A stretch of 64,000 bases of DNA. Origin: Eremophila alpestris peregrina (lineage: Eukaryota > Chordata > Aves > Passeriformes > Alaudidae). The notes below the pieces were generated by a model. It did no database searches, was not told the origin of the DNA, and saw nothing but the letters and a program-made list of their open reading frames with translations. Shown here piece by piece: positions 10,918 through 24,699 of the stretch. Location of the stretch: NCBI GenBank assembly GCA_009792885.1, contig WMCF01000055.1:2866255-2930254 (forward strand). Reading direction: 5' to 3'. The translations under genes were made by a program, and so were the position numbers. Within the stretch, counting starts at the first letter, position 1; each line of letters opens with the position of its first letter.

Positions 10918-13900
10918 GAAGTCAATTTAAAGTTCTGAAAATTGGTGCCATCATAACTATATCAGTTCAATTTAATACCAAGCACATTCAAGATCATTTA
11001 AGATTAACCAGCTACTACTGGTATTCAAAACCACATTTTGAATATTCACTTCCATCTTCATTCATTGAAGACAGTTTCAAAGGTTCACCATCCTAAGAAC
11101 ACAAGTCTTTGCTTGATACATTTTGATAGGTTTATGCTAGTAAGAAAAATACGCACACAGTAATTACACATCTATGGATGTAAACAAATCCTAGTGGCAC
11201 CACAGTGCCATCTAGGAGGGGGCAACACAGACTGCTCACAACCTGTGTTTTCAGCTGGTGCCCATTGCCTGCCAGTGAGGACCACTAAAAAGAGCCTAGC
11301 TCCACTGACTTACCAGGCACATCAAAATTAGCTTTTTAAGTAGCATCAGATTCATACCAAAAGAGGAAATATCCTGTATCTTTTTCTGTGACATGACACG
11401 CACTGATGTCTACTGTCTTCAACAAATAACATCCCAACAACTTTAATACTTTTCAAAACCAGAGGTGAAGTCACAGAAAAAACCCTAAAAATTACTACTG
11501 GTAATGCTTCTTCAGCTTAGAAATGCTGTATTATAAAATGTAATTTATAATCATCACTCATTTTTTTTTTTTTTAAGTTTACACGTTGCTATGTACTAAT
11601 TCCTCATTTGTATGTGGAAACTCAAGGCAAATACTTGGAATGGCTATTGTTCAATATATGGGTTTCATGTAGCATTTTAATCTACTTAATTAACACTGAC
11701 ATATTTAAAAAATCAGTCACCTAACCTCTTTGTAAGAGTTATGCCCATACAAAGCAAAAATCTTTTGGTTTAGTGTTCCTGCAATGTTTCTCAGAAAAGC
11801 TTAGTTTCCCTTCGAAAACTTGCTATGGTCAGTGGCATTGCAAATAAGCTCATTAATGCATTTTACATTCTCAAGTACTACATTTGTTCAACAGATTTAA
11901 AAATATGTAACTCCACATGCTCATTATCTTTGTCAGTTTGGTTAGGAGGCTGTCAACCTTGTCAATTATAGTATTTCAGAGACTTCCCTTTTATTTTTTC
12001 TCCCACATTTTCTAAGCTTTCTGATCATGATCTACAAAAAATTTTTCTATAGCCTCACTTCGTCTTCAAATAGCCTTTTTTGAAAGAATCTCCCCCTTAA
12101 TTTTTCATCAGACTTTGTAGTGCACAGGTAGCATATTTTTATTATTCCTGTGTTGCTTTCCATCTTTTATGGATTCAATTTTCACTATGTATTATATTCT
12201 GCAGACCTATTGTCCTTTTCACCTCCTCAGTTCATCCTTCTATTCTGTCTTTTTTTACCTGCAAGCCCCTTCTCCCAAAGTGTGACCTTTTCCAGTCTTT
12301 TGAAATCTCCTCAGTAGGTGCCTGCCCTTCAAGTCACACTGTTACCCTTCAAATAATTTTGCTGACTGCAGCCTGGACCTCTGCTTGAAGACTTTATTCT
12401 AAACTACTTTTCAGACATATTTTAATTGTAGACAACCCAGAAAAAAAAAATCAAGTATCTTTTAATCTGAGAACCTACCAAGCCAGGGAAATGATACCAT
12501 GCCGTTCAGGGCTCTGATTACTACCAAAGAAGTGTGGCTTTCTCTGAAGAGTTTCAATAGTCAGAAGATAAAAGTCTGAACTTCTTTGGAAAGAAGACTG
12601 GAGAGCGAAAAAATGAGGATATTCAAGTAACTTACTTAAAATATAACTATTTAATCAATGTACCACTTCATATTTTCACTCGATCCTAGCTGAAGATTTT
12701 CAATTGGTTCTGTAAAACCTGTGTGTAGCCTTACTGATGAAGAGCTGGAATAATGTGTTTCATACTTTAGCTCTACCAGCTGCCACATGCAGATTAAGCA
12801 AGTTTGATCTTTAAGCTTTGATTCTGTCAGAGAACTTTACAGGTAGTTAAGCAATAAGCGTAACTGTATTTTATGGGATATAATGCCATTTTCTGGGACA
12901 TTATGCTGACCTCGTGTTCACCAAATGCTCACAAATGAGAAAACGTTCTTAAAGGCTGCAGCCAAATTCTGTCACTTCTAATTTCATTTCATGCTTATCA
13001 CTGCAATTCGAACTGTGAAAACTTACAGATCAAATACTGAACAAGGAACGTGCTGTGTCCCCAGGAGCAGCCTGGCATTTCTTCCTGGTCCTCTCCCACT
13101 TACTGAAAAAAAATCATATTTTCCATGTACAAAATTTTGCACATGTCTCAATTCCTCAGGTGTTTGGCTTTGAGTGAATTTGCTCCTTCCTCATCTTTTA
13201 TGGTACAAGCCTGATCTGGCATCAAATGAATAAAGCATCGGTGTCAGGAAATAGAGAACAGACTGGAAATTTTAGAGGATACACATTGGTCTAATACAAA
13301 TCTAAACAGAAATCACACTTAATAATAACAGTTCCATCATCCATAGCTGATGATTTTTAATAATAAACACAACTCACAGATATTCATTTGCCTAGTACAT
13401 CAACAGCATGTATGGTAAAGTCATCTGAATCAGTAAGGAAACTCAACTTTAATTTCCTTTGTTACATTTCAGCTTTTGGACTTGCCCTTTTACTAGTTCT
13501 TATCGTGTTTTGCACCACTCCTTTTCAGTTTGGGTATTGTTTCTTTGTAATTAAGAGCTATGTGCATACATCTGTGACTCTTGCACATTTTCAGCCGCTG
13601 TTAGTATTTGTAGGAAGCTCCAGTCTGGTGACACAGGAGCTGGCAATAGACTTTTGGAATTTATAGAAAGCTGTGCCATTTTATGGTGGAGGAGCAGAAA
13701 CGTCTCTGACACAATAAAAGCAATAATTATGTGCAATAAGCACGTTATTATGTCCTTAAGGAATGATAAACTATAAATGAATAGCTACCATATTCTTAAC
13801 TTAGTTATTTTAACATGTGTTTGAAGCATTAATTGTCAAAACAATGATATGCCATAGTTGGCTCTAATAGTTAAATGCTATGATAGGAAGAGGCTTTGTA

Positions 13901-16900
13901 ATAATGATGCTAACTTCTAAAAAGTTCTGTCAGCTCCCTTTATTACCAAAGATGAAATTTCAGCTCATGAGGAACATTATTTCAATACCTGTGCAGTGAC
14001 AATCCAGGTAAAAAGAGATCATTCAACTCGATCCATTAAGCTGAAAAGTGAGTTGAAGAGTTCAATTGCAATTTATTCCTTTTTTGTGAACTAGGAAAAA
14101 AGGGACCTTCCATTAAGACTTATTTTAAGGTGTTCTATGGAATTATTTTTGGGTTTTTTTGATGGTTTTATATCTCATCATATATTTCATTGCACGATAT
14201 ATTTTCCTAACGAAAGTGGGTTGTTTCACCCTTTTGAGAGCTAAAACTGTCCAATATTGTTAAAACTATTTTCTAACCATTCAGTTAGAAAAAACATCCA
14301 AATTAATATAAGCTATATGTAAGGAAAATAAGTTTTATGCTAAGGAAAACCTATATAAGCTGTATATTAAGGAAAACTTAACATGACATATACTCAGGAA
14401 CCTAATTATATCTAAAATAGCTGTTTCATACCTCATCCATGGAAACACTGGTATTTCTCTTTCCCAAATAAGAGGCACAGAAGCAGAAAGGCTCTTGAAA
14501 ACTTTGGGTAGACCAAGGCAGATGAAGTCCAAAGACCTGGAGCTGGTTGCTGAAGGCTACGTGCAACCATTTATCTACATCTTCCTTAGATCCAAGTAGA
14601 TCTAGACACAAGAGACTTATTCAGGAAGCACAGTGTCCTATTCTCTAGCAGTCTAGCAGACTAAGGAGAAACGAAGTCCCTAAAATTAATAGCAGAATTC
14701 TTCATACTTGGATTTAAATGTCTGTCTTTTGTAGAGGAAAATAAAACCAGAAGAACAAAAGTGGTTTTCAACTCTTCAAGAAATATTTCAGTATCTCACC
14801 AAGGAAATAATGAAAAGGAAAAAAAATTTAAAAAGGGTTTTTTAGATATGATATATATAAAATTGGAAATGTAAACACTTTAACAACCAACATAAATAAC
14901 TGTAGAGACTACCAAGAAAGTCAGAAAATATAATTAAACTCTAGCCTATCCCTTAATACAAATCTCACTGTTTTGTAACCCAAGCCTGATATTTCTATAC
15001 CAATGGAAAACTCTTTCATTATTTTAAAAGACAACTGGTAATTTTTTCCACTGTAGGCAAGTATGTAACATTTCCCTTGAAAGAATTCAGATAAAAATAG
15101 GAAATAGCAGGTACTAAAATTTCTTGTAAGATTCACCTAAAATGTTTATGTTTATGAGTTACATCACCAGTTACTACCCTACTTATAAGAATTGTTAGGC
15201 ATTAACCATTTATTATGATTTTTAAAGACATGAAGAAATGAAATTTTAATTGAAGTCTAACCCTTAAATATTGGTGAATAACTTACTTTTCTTTCAACTA
15301 ATAATGTAAAATAAGCTATTTCTCTATAAGGTTATTACTTTTGTATCCTTTTGTCTTACAGTCTACCCTTATTTCTAGCACTTTCAGTAACCCTCAATAT
15401 TAATTAGGAAGAATACTGTTAATTTGCTTGGTTTCTAATAAAAATTTTGCTTCTATTCTTTAGGGCATGGTGTATCACTGCCTACAAAAATTCTCTTAAA
15501 TTAAATAGGATTTCTTGAAGGCAGTAAGACTTATTCTTTCATATACAACACTGTGTTGTCTCAACATCTTAAAATACAATTGATATATATTTCTGTTTAT
15601 GATTGGAAGGGTGAATTGTGTGTTTATGCCAATACATATAAATGACAAAAGCTTCAATGTGCCTTTCTCTCCAGATGAAACATCCATACACCTGCAGTAA
15701 ACATTTAATTCAGCTAGTAAAATACTGAAACCACTTTAAGCTACTTTATAACTTTATCTCTGTCAAATGACATTTTTCATACTCTATTTTACTTATTCTG
15801 AGTTATTTATGTTAAATTATATCAAGAGGAGATTTAGAGTGAATGACAATAAGGTTTCCATGGAATAATCAGACATCTGTTGTTGTTTTTCACTCAAAGG
15901 CATTTTTCTGAACTCAGATTTTTAAAAATCCTTCTTCCATCTTTTTAAAATCCTTCTTTCTACAGGGAAGAAACAACACAGAAATGATATTCTGTGGAAG
16001 ATTACTTTACCCCATAAACCCTAAGACTGAATTTTGAATACATTATTTTGAGGTTACAGTTCAAAGAACTCAAACATAATTAAAGGATTTTTCAACTACC
16101 TCTGTGGATTGTGATTGAAAATGCGTGTTGGAGAAAGGCTGGCCATAGCTGTTAAAGCAGAGGACAGTCAATTTAGGCATCATTATTCTTTCTATTTATT
16201 TTTTTTCTTCTTGTCATTATGGTCCTTCAACCTTGATTTTATTTTCAGCTACTTTACTTCCCCACCGGTTACAACTGAGTATATAATCACCCAATCTCAA
16301 CAAAGTATAAAATATCTTGAGGTAAACTATATTTGTTTGCTTTTAGCTTGTTTTCCCAAGGAAAATGTAGATATCCTCTGGGTCATTTTCTCAGTACACA
16401 AAGTATATATACTACAGGCACTTGCATGCATAATTGATAAGGTGGGAGAGAAAGAGAAACAGATTCTTAAGAGAATTCCTGTAATCTAATCATGTTTTTG
16501 TGGGAAGTTTCAAAAAAATATATAAATAAGTTGTTTCCAGTCCTTGTGTCATTCCCCTTTCACTTCCCACTGACAGAATTTGGAAACACAATGTTTTCCT
16601 AGGTGTGAAAAATACTTCTGCTGTATTCAAAAATACATGCCAGCATCCATTAAAAATTTACCCAGTTTGCAAAGTAGGATATACTTTTAATGTAATGCAA
16701 ATTTTGCTTGTTAAAGGTAATTTTCTTTCCCGGAAGGTTCATGAGCTCAGCCTTAGACTGACCCCTAGCCCTCTCTGGGAATTGACTCTGCAGAACTGAC
16801 TAACCATGAAATCCATACCAAATCAAGCATGGATAATGTTTTCAGAAAGGTAGCATATAAATATATCAAATGTTCTTCTTATACACATTAGGACCTACAT

Positions 16901-18424
16901 TTCATACCTGAAAACAGTTTTCAGAATTGATAAATTTATTATATTTTATTTTTAATCGAAGACCACATTTAGTAAGCATTGAGCTACAACTACTTGCTAT
17001 CTAAGTATCAATGGTGAGGGTAAAAAAAGGGCCTTTTTGATTTTTTTATGGCGGTCATTATAGATCATATGCTGGCACGTACTGAATTACCACTCACTCC
17101 CTCTCTCCACTAAGAAAATGTAACTCATTTTTTTCTAGTAAAACTTTGGACTTTGAAAATTAAAACCAGGGGCAATTTTGCACGTAGCCATTTTCAGAAT
17201 GTAGCTTTCAAGAAAAAAGAAAATCAGAAAACCTCAGAACTTAGCTGATATGGAAACACAGATTTCTTAAAAGAAACTCTTTGATATCTGGAACTATGGG
17301 GATATAAAATTAACTGCTTCAGTATGAGGCACTGGAAAAAACAGTGTTCATGGACTGCATAATTTAAAAGATTGTGCAATTAAAGATCTGTATAACTCTT
17401 CATAACATTCTAACTGCAGTCTCCATAAAGCCTATAAACTAGATGGCAGTATAAAATTATTAGACCTGCGTTTACAGCTTCACTTATTATAGAACTGTTA
17501 TTTTCACACCATTATTAATAGGACCAAGGCTAAGTAAGCATAGCTCCTACGTAGTAGCTAGCATTTGCATGACATTCTGCATCACTGCTAGTCAATACAT
17601 GCTTTTGGAGAAGAGTAAGCAAGACAAAGATCTTTCTTGGGGAAAAAAAAATGTGAGTTTCTGGGGTTGTATAGTTGTTTTTTTAAGAACCCCCGTTGAT
17701 GCAGTAAATGATGCATAGGAACAGGATGGCAGAAAACTTACATTTGCCATTATTTTTTTATAACACTCAGAGCTGAAGTGGAGGAATGAAAAGAAACATC
17801 TACATGAAAAAAACCCCAAATATCTGAAAGCATGCTTGCTTTCCTCCTAGGGAAAACCACACAATTTTCTTTGGAATCTTAAATGTAACAGTAAAGACAG
17901 TTACATCGTGACAACATCTCACACGTGCTTCAATACTTTCCAATACTTATATCTCACATTATCTTAGGAAAACAGCTATAAGAGGAAAGAAATAAAATTC
18001 TCATTAACTGTGAAGAGAAAACCCCCCAAACAACAGTTGTGGAATGTACTCTTATTTCTATTTTTTTTTTTTTTGAATACTTTTACTTCCCTTTCCCATG
18101 CTTCACAGGCAGGTGTTTATTTCATCTGGATTAAAACTGTCAGATCCCATAAACTGAGTTGAATCTGCTCAGCACAGCTAGACAAATATCCCTTGTGTGG
18201 GTGCTATGCCAGCCACAGAGACTATGCTGCCCATGGGCTCCCTAGTGCTGCTGGCATCTGCAACCAGTTGCCAGAGCTGATGGCTGAATTTCCATGGGAC
18301 TGCTCTTCGGGAATGACTGATTACGCCTACCAAATAATCTCCTTTTCTCACGTACCAGTTTGGAAAAAAAAACGTGAAAGGTAAACAGGAACAGTGAATC
18401 ATAAGCTCAGCCCTATTCCCATCT
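10918..18424. other. Unassigned 7.5-kb AT-rich segment
   Basis: No gene, RNA gene or confident repeat recognised. Homopolymer runs occur near 11562 and 18061. The block 18190-18380 is more GC-balanced and complex than its flanks but matches nothing I know. Open frames of 60-124 codons (for example 13388-13666 and 16115-16489) have hydrophobic, AT-driven compositions and no motif. Confidence 0.5.
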
Positions 18425-18918
18425 GCATGGCCACCCAGGCAAGGGAGGGGATTGTTGCCCTCTGCTCTGCACCGGGGTGGCCTCACCTCCAGTGCTGGGG
18501 GAAGTTAAAAATAAAAAGGACAATAAGCCATTAGGGAGTGTCCAAAGGAGGTCCACAAGGATGGTGAAAGGCCTTGAGGGGAAGCTGAATGAGGAGTGGC
18601 TGAGGTCACCTGGTCTGTTCAGTCTGCAGGAGACTGGGGGGATATCTCATTGTGGTCTTCCACATCCTTGTGAAAGGAAGAGGAGGGGCAGGAACAGATC
18701 TCTTCACTCTCATGACCAGTGAAAGGACTCTGAAAATGAGCAGAAATTGTGTCAGGGCTTGTTCAGGTGGGATATTGGGAAAAGGTTCTTCTCCCAGAGG
18801 GTGGTTGGGTGCTGGAAAAACTCCCCAGGGGCGTGGTCACAGCACCAAGTTGGGCAGAGTGCAAGAAGAGTTTGGACAATGCTCTCAGGTACATGGTGTG
18901 ACTCTTGGGGTGGACTTA
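18425..18918 (+). mobile_element. CR1 LINE fragment, 3' part, plus strand
   Basis: The block begins CATGGCCACCCAGGCAAGG and continues through GGCCTCACCTCCAGTGCTGG, GTCCAAAGGAGGTCCACAAG, TGTCAGGG, CCCAGAGGGTGGTTGGGTGC, GGTCACAGCACCAAG and CTCAGGTACATGGTGTGA. These follow the sense-strand order of the CR1 ORF2 C-terminus and start of the 3' region. It is the same subfamily as the minus-strand copy at 60875-61658, but retains a central ~145 bases that copy lacks. The terminal ATTCTATG tail is missing, so the 3' end is truncated or decayed. Frames across it are broken. Confidence 0.85.
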
Positions 18919-19787
18919 TAGCAAAACATGATGCCAAAGCCTAAGCTATCTTTACAGGCTGGGTGGCTTCTACCTTCCTTTTTTTCATGTGTGCCTGAAA
19001 TCTTAACTTCTCTATGTTGTCTGAACAGAAAAGTCATTAATTTGGAACACACTAATACATCAGATGTAATAACTATTAATAAATCCTCATTCACTTTTTC
19101 CAAATGGACTGACAAAAACTTTTCATGTAAACTCTACTCGCCTGTTTGCCAGGATTTTTTTCTATTTTGAAAATTATATTTTTTTCTGATAATTTTGGAG
19201 GTGGCCAAATGATTATAAGACTGATTCAATGGTTTTTTCCATCTTCTCGATGTTTAAGTGGGAGTAATACATGATTATGAAGAGGCATATTAATGGTCTT
19301 TCTCTCTAGCAGACTTCTGCAATTGTGGTTTACACAAAATGTGGCTTAGACTAACAATAGTAATAAATTCTATTAAAATATAACTTCAAGTTATTATTTC
19401 ATAGACTTAAAAATCTAATTCAGGGCTTCCAAACTATAACTCTCACATGTTAATATAAGCAGAATTCCGTGCACTAAAAATAATTTAAAATTTTCTTCCT
19501 CATAATTAACTGAAAAAATCCTACAAAGAGTTACTACAAAATAAAACAACAAAAAAATAATAGATATAAAAATATTTGATTTCAAATCGACTCTACTGTG
19601 TTCTTACTTGCATGTCACGTTTATGTAAACTATTTTTTTAATTAAAAAATAAACCTAAAATAATGAGAGGGAAAAGAGTTTGAAATTAAACAGACAAAAA
19701 GTAATGGAAATAAGTAAAAAGTATTAGGGATGCTGTATATTCCTTCACTTTATCACATTAATATATGTTACAAAAGGAAAAGACAGT
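18919..19787. other. Unassigned AT-rich sequence
   Basis: No gene or known repeat recognised. Confidence 0.5.
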
Positions 19788-20576
19788 TGTCTTGGTTTGA
19801 AAGACAGGTGTCTGCCAGGGACAAGCTGGAGCCCTCCCTTGAAATGGAGAATTCAAACCCTCTCCCTCTGAATTTTTATAATTTATAAACTTAAAGGGGT
19901 TCTCAGGCAGAGCTATGGGGGTAGGAATAACAGTTCTTTACTAATATGTGTAACAAAGCAAACAGCTACAGCATTAATAATAAACAGAACCAAGAACCTG
20001 GAGGGGCTTTGCTCCACCAAGCCCGGGGCAGTCTGATCCCGGTGGCTCTGAGGTACCAAGCTGGAATGGTGGAAGATCCCGGGCTGGTGATGAGGCAGAT
20101 CAGGAGTTCCACAGTGGTGGCTGGAACAGCAGGGATGTCCCAGCAGGGCAGGGGGTGCGAGGTCACAGCACAGCCAAAAGCCTCAAAGCAGGGCTGGAGA
20201 AGCAGTGGCAGTGGGAAAGGGGCCAGCCCTGCTCCAATAGGTGGAGAAGGTGAGCTTAGAATTCCTGGGCACACGAGCAGATGTGGTGGGTTCCCCAGGA
20301 CTGTAGTCAGTGGTGACAGTGAACTTCTCCCACAGCAAGCAAACAGTCTGGCTGTGTCCTCTCTCCCTGAATCCCAAGAGCAAGAGTGACTGCTCCCCCC
20401 AGCCCCCACCCTTTACCTGCCCCCAAAATCTGGCATTACCTTCCCCCTCTGATGGAAACCTCTCAGAGACAAAAAAACAAAAGGTATAGCCAGCTTCTCC
20501 CTTACCTTCCCTGGCCAGCTCTTTTGTCTTTGGTTAAGTACCTATAAGTAAGTACTCGATAGTTGGTGTCCTAACA
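19788..20576 (-). mobile_element. ERV LTR or LTR-proximal block
   Basis: The plus strand starts TGTCTTGGTTTGAAAGACAG, a phrase I associate with a common songbird ERV repeat, and ends GGTGTCCTAACA, giving TG...CA termini over about 790 bp. The middle is GC-rich (about 20000-20450). On the minus strand an AGTAAA polyadenylation variant (plus TTTACT) lies near 19935 with ~150 bases of U5-like sequence beyond it, so I favour minus orientation, but a plus orientation is not excluded. I could not find a target-site duplication. Two 147-codon open frames on opposite strands overlap almost completely here and reflect the GC-rich composition, not genes. Confidence 0.55.
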
Positions 20577-22464
20577 ATTTAAGGGAAAAAATTCTATAAA
20601 AGAAAGAAATCTAACCCCCCAACAACAATGCCCAAGAAGCAAAGGAGAGCAGAAATGAGAATGGAAGTCAAGTCTTATTCCTGACTTGAATTTTAAAAAG
20701 GAAAAGAAAAATCTTGCATTGAGATAACAAAAATTATATAAATATTTGTAAACCAGAATCATCACTGACATTAGTGCTGCTTATCTACTCTTGACAGAAA
20801 ACAGTGAGATATCTTCAGTTACAGCTTTGTGGTTATGCCAGTCTTCTTCATATGTTTTTATTTTCATAAAATATCAACCTTGAAAACTTAACCCTTCCAA
20901 AAGACTTTTTCCTTTCAGAGGCAAGGTATCCAAGCTATTTGAATCAAATCCAGAAAGGAAAGAAGAAAAGTAATCCTACTTTATTTATATGAATGGTTGA
21001 GAACTTACGAATCACATATTTAGTTTTCAGTTACACATTGCAGAATTAAAGGCTTACAGTAATTTGCTGTAAAAGATATTCTGTATGAAGAAAGCTCCTC
21101 TTGAGATCTTATTTTATAGCTAAGAGAAAATAAAGAGGAGAACAAGAGAAAATGAATGCATTAAGAACATGGGCAGACATGTTCTGGACTAGAGCTGCAT
21201 GTACAAGTGAATTTTCCAGATAGTTTGAGTGTCTTTGGAAGTCCCCATACATAAATATTAAAAAAAAATTATTGAAAACACAGAGTTAAATTCTTTTCCC
21301 CATTACATAAAGCCTGGACAGTTTAGGTATTTTCTCTTAAATTCAGGCTTTCTCAAATGTCTCAGATTGTGCACTTCAACCTTTATGGAAACCTTCAAGT
21401 GGTGCCTTTGAAGAAAGCTCTACCAAACTGAACACAGGAGGGAAAATGTGGAACCTTTTACTTATAGAAAGTCCATTTGGTTTTGTTTAACATGTCAATG
21501 TTTCAATGGAATATTCTTATAGTAAGGTAGTTTCATTGGCATGGACTGCCCAGGAATAACATTCTGTTCTTCATTTATGTTTACTTAAATAGAAATCAGG
21601 ACATTGAGCTAATTAACTCAAATGGACAGTTTTGAAAGCAAAACAGTTATTTAAAATGCCGAAGATGTGACATTCACTCTCGCCTTTTGAGGTAGCATTT
21701 AACATTTAAACTTAAAGAATTAAAAGGTGGGCATGTATTATTTTCTCAATTTTTTTCAGTTTAACTATCCCCATTGTTCCATTCAGAAACTCTGCCACAG
21801 ATGTCTGAAATTGCTAATTTATTTATATATTTATTTTTATCTCCAACATGCAGAATAGTAATTTAAATAAATTGACTCACTCTTGTATAACACAATTCAG
21901 CAGCAAAATGTATTTCTAATGAGAAAGAAATTATTTTAAATACTTCAAATATACTGAAAGGCTACTTATTAAAAAAAGCAATGAACCTTCTGAAGCAGAC
22001 ACCAGGATTCATCTCACCAAGACTGAATCTACACTCAGCACATCATTCCTGATTTTCCTGGCTAACATGAAGAAAACCAATAATTATAGTAAAAATATAG
22101 TTAGGAGAGGAAAAAAAAAAAAGTCCCATACTGTTTCACAATTTAGTATAGTAACTTGCCTGACAAGCATGTTACACTCTATTGTAAATTACTGGCACAA
22201 GTTCAAAGTAGATAAAGCAATCATGAAGACAAAAAAAAAAAACCTGAACAAACAAAAAGTACCATCAACTTCACTAATCCTCCCTTGTAGAAGCAATGGA
22301 TATGTTGTGCAACCACAAGCAGTAAACTGCTGATCTGCCTGGGGATGGAAGAACAGCTGCACACCCAAAGCAGGAGGCAGAAGAAATTTATGTACCTCCA
22401 CCAGAAAATTAGCTTTGTTAATTTATTTTTGGTAGGAAAGGTTAGGAAAAAGACACAGAAAAGT
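20577..22464. other. Unassigned AT-rich sequence
   Basis: No gene or known repeat recognised. Short A-runs occur near 21259, 22109 and 22231. Confidence 0.5.
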
Positions 22465-22708
22465 TCATAGAAGTATAGAATTATCTAGGTTGGAAAAGAC
22501 CTCCAAGGTCATAGAGTTGATGACCCAACACTGCCAAACCCATGACTAAACCATATCGCCAAGTGCCACATCTACATGTGATGTAGATGAACATGGCTCA
22601 CTTCATGAGAGACTTAAAGGACTGGCAGTCTTGAGTGAAGGCAAGAGTTTCTGGTAATTCTAGGTTGCTCCCTAAGACTTAGCAAACAGAAGAAAACACA
22701 AAGCACAT
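22465..22708 (-). mobile_element. Chimeric CR1-tailed unit, copy A
   Basis: The first ~115 bases (22465-22579) are a CR1 3' end on the minus strand: TCATAGAAGTATAGAATTAT, GGTTGGAAAAGACCTCCAAG, AACACTGCCAAACCCATGAC, CCACATCTACATGTG. The next ~130 bases do not match CR1. The whole 244-bp unit recurs at 24814-25057, roughly 93-94% identical by eye with one single-base indel. Outside the unit the two copies have different flanks on both sides. The junction between CR1 and non-CR1 parts is a 9-bp perfect inverted repeat, CATCTACAT-GTG-ATGTAGATG (22569-22589). Equal ends in two places suggest a defined mobile unit, but duplication is the alternative. No tRNA-type A or B box was recognised in the head. 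Confidence 0.7.
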
Positions 22709-24147
22709 AACTTCGATCCTCATTTTCTCCATGATATCATTAAAAAATCTTCAATGACCATGTTTTCATTCAGGATTGTATAGTATTCTCCTGCTTATAC
22801 ACTGTATGGGGAAACCAAACACAGAATTTAACACAGACTTCTTGTTTTTTACATGATTGCTTAATACTTATTAGAGAAAAATGGCAATGCATAATATTTA
22901 AAGATTTTGAAATTACTTTGAAAGAAGTCAGGTATACTTCATCCCCGTTTTAATTACTTATTTAAAGACAGAATTCCTTCTTCAAACTAACTTGTAATGT
23001 ATATTATTTGAGAGGAACATTTATTTTACAAATGTGAACTTGCACAGATATTAGAAACACTTTCCATTTTAATTCTTACTTAAACATAGTAGGTGCAGGA
23101 AAATTTTAGCCCTTTCACACACCCAAATACAATTCCAAAATGTCAGGTTGATTGCTCTATTCATGCTTCTCAGTTGAATAGTGAGTTCACTGTGTGTGAT
23201 ATCAAAACCATGCTGGAAAAAGAAGTTTAAAAAAAAGAAAAGGACAGCTTGCCATTTGCCCTCTTCTAAATTGAATTAGAAAGGGTCTTTTGTTGTTTTA
23301 GTTCAGAGGAAGGTTAGTTGTTCTGAAACAGAAAGTGTGGAAAGAGATACCTACAAAATACTAGTTTATAATGTAGCATGTGCCATGAAGGCGAGACCTT
23401 TGAAACCTGCAAAGCAAAATTACACATCTTTTGTTTGATTACAGATTTAACAATGAACCACATTTTCCAGGCAACCTTACTCACCAGGTATCTTTTCATG
23501 AACTTCACAATTATACAAGACTTTATAACCTATATTAAAAAGAACAAGTCAAGAAAGGTACTCTTCTAAATGATACTAGCATATTTTTCTTATGTTTATC
23601 CACAGCTGAATTTTTGCAAAATTAGTTTCTTTTGGAAGAGTGGGAAGAGGGATGTTGAATTTCAATGTGCTAAGACTAAAGCCAACACAGCAATAGTTCT
23701 AGTATGAAACTTGATAGCTATGTATTAGAACTGAAAGACAGAATCTGAATTTTGCTTTGAAAAGTTATTAGTAAAGCAGAAAATGGCAATGAAAAATCCT
23801 ATCCTTTTGTACTGAATTTTAATTATTCTATTTTGTGGCAAAACCAGGAGGGTACATATTTAAAAAACACACTCACATAAATTTAAGAAACAGAGTAGGG
23901 AATGGGACTGGAATCAAAAGGCAAAGCTGCCAGGAACATGGAAAGGTAGTAGAAAGCAGAGGTGGGAGTAGGTCAGAAGATAATCAGACAAGAGATGATG
24001 AGAGATATTTACTACAGACAGCAAATGCTTATTCCAGATTTTGGAATTTTGCAGGGTTTCCCAAGTCACACCATTCCTCTGTTACCCAGAAAATAATTTT
24101 TGATCTCAGTGGAAAAACATGCTTCTTGTTCCTGTGATATAAAGTAG
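22709..24147. other. Unassigned AT-rich sequence
   Basis: No gene or known repeat recognised. Confidence 0.5.
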
Positions 24148-24151
24148 CAAA

Positions 24152-24699
24152 TGTTACAGCCTGTAGCTTCTTCTGGGTGCCACGACCTTCCCCAGTGAAA
24201 CCGCCTTTACAAAGACGCCTCAAGGTGTGGGGGGCACAGACACTCCAGTGATCTCAGCTCAGTTGTGAGAGCTGCTGTTGCAGCTGGCTCTGGCAGCTCC
24301 TTCTGGGCAAGGTGGGAACAGGAACTAGGAGGCAGGCTTCCAGTCTTCTAAGACCTTTCATTCTCAGGAACCAGCAACCACAGGCCCCACGGAGCTCAGG
24401 GCATGGGGTTTTATAGGAATTGGAGTGGGTGGGGTTTGCAACTCGGAGCAATGGGAAAGGGATTGAAGGGACAACCAATCAGGAGAAGGATCAAAACTCA
24501 ACCAATCAGATGAAGGGAAAACTAGGAATTGGGGAAATAACCACTTGGGAAGAACAGATTAACATGCAACAGAAAAGGCTCATGGGAGTGAAACATTTTC
24601 CCACCATGAGCAGGAGGGTAGTCTCCTAAGGAGACTTCCCAGGGAGAACTGCTGGTAACAGAAACGACTTATGGGTCACACTCCCTCCACAAGCATACA
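24152..24699 (-). mobile_element. ERV LTR-like element with TATA and CCAAT boxes
   Basis: On the minus strand a TATA box CTATAAAA (plus 24409-24416) is preceded by two ATTGG/CCAAT boxes (plus CCAATCAG at 24475 and 24502), an arrangement typical of a retroviral U3. The plus-strand ends read TGTTACAG and GCATACA, giving TG...CA, flanked by CAAA at 24148-24151 and CAAA at 24700-24703. A 4-bp duplication would fit an ERV1-type integrase but is short enough to be chance. Length is 548 bp with no internal region. No canonical AATAAA is seen downstream of the TATA box; AATGAAA lies about 50 bases away. It sits between the two copies of the chimeric CR1-tailed unit. Confidence 0.65.

Noticed and set aside
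16115..16489. 124-codon plus frame
   Set aside because: Phe/Ile/Leu-rich AT-driven composition with no motif; no splice or promoter context.
19946..20409. Two 147-codon open frames on opposite strands
   Set aside because: They overlap almost fully in the GC-rich middle of an ERV LTR-like block; mirror-image openness indicates composition, not coding.
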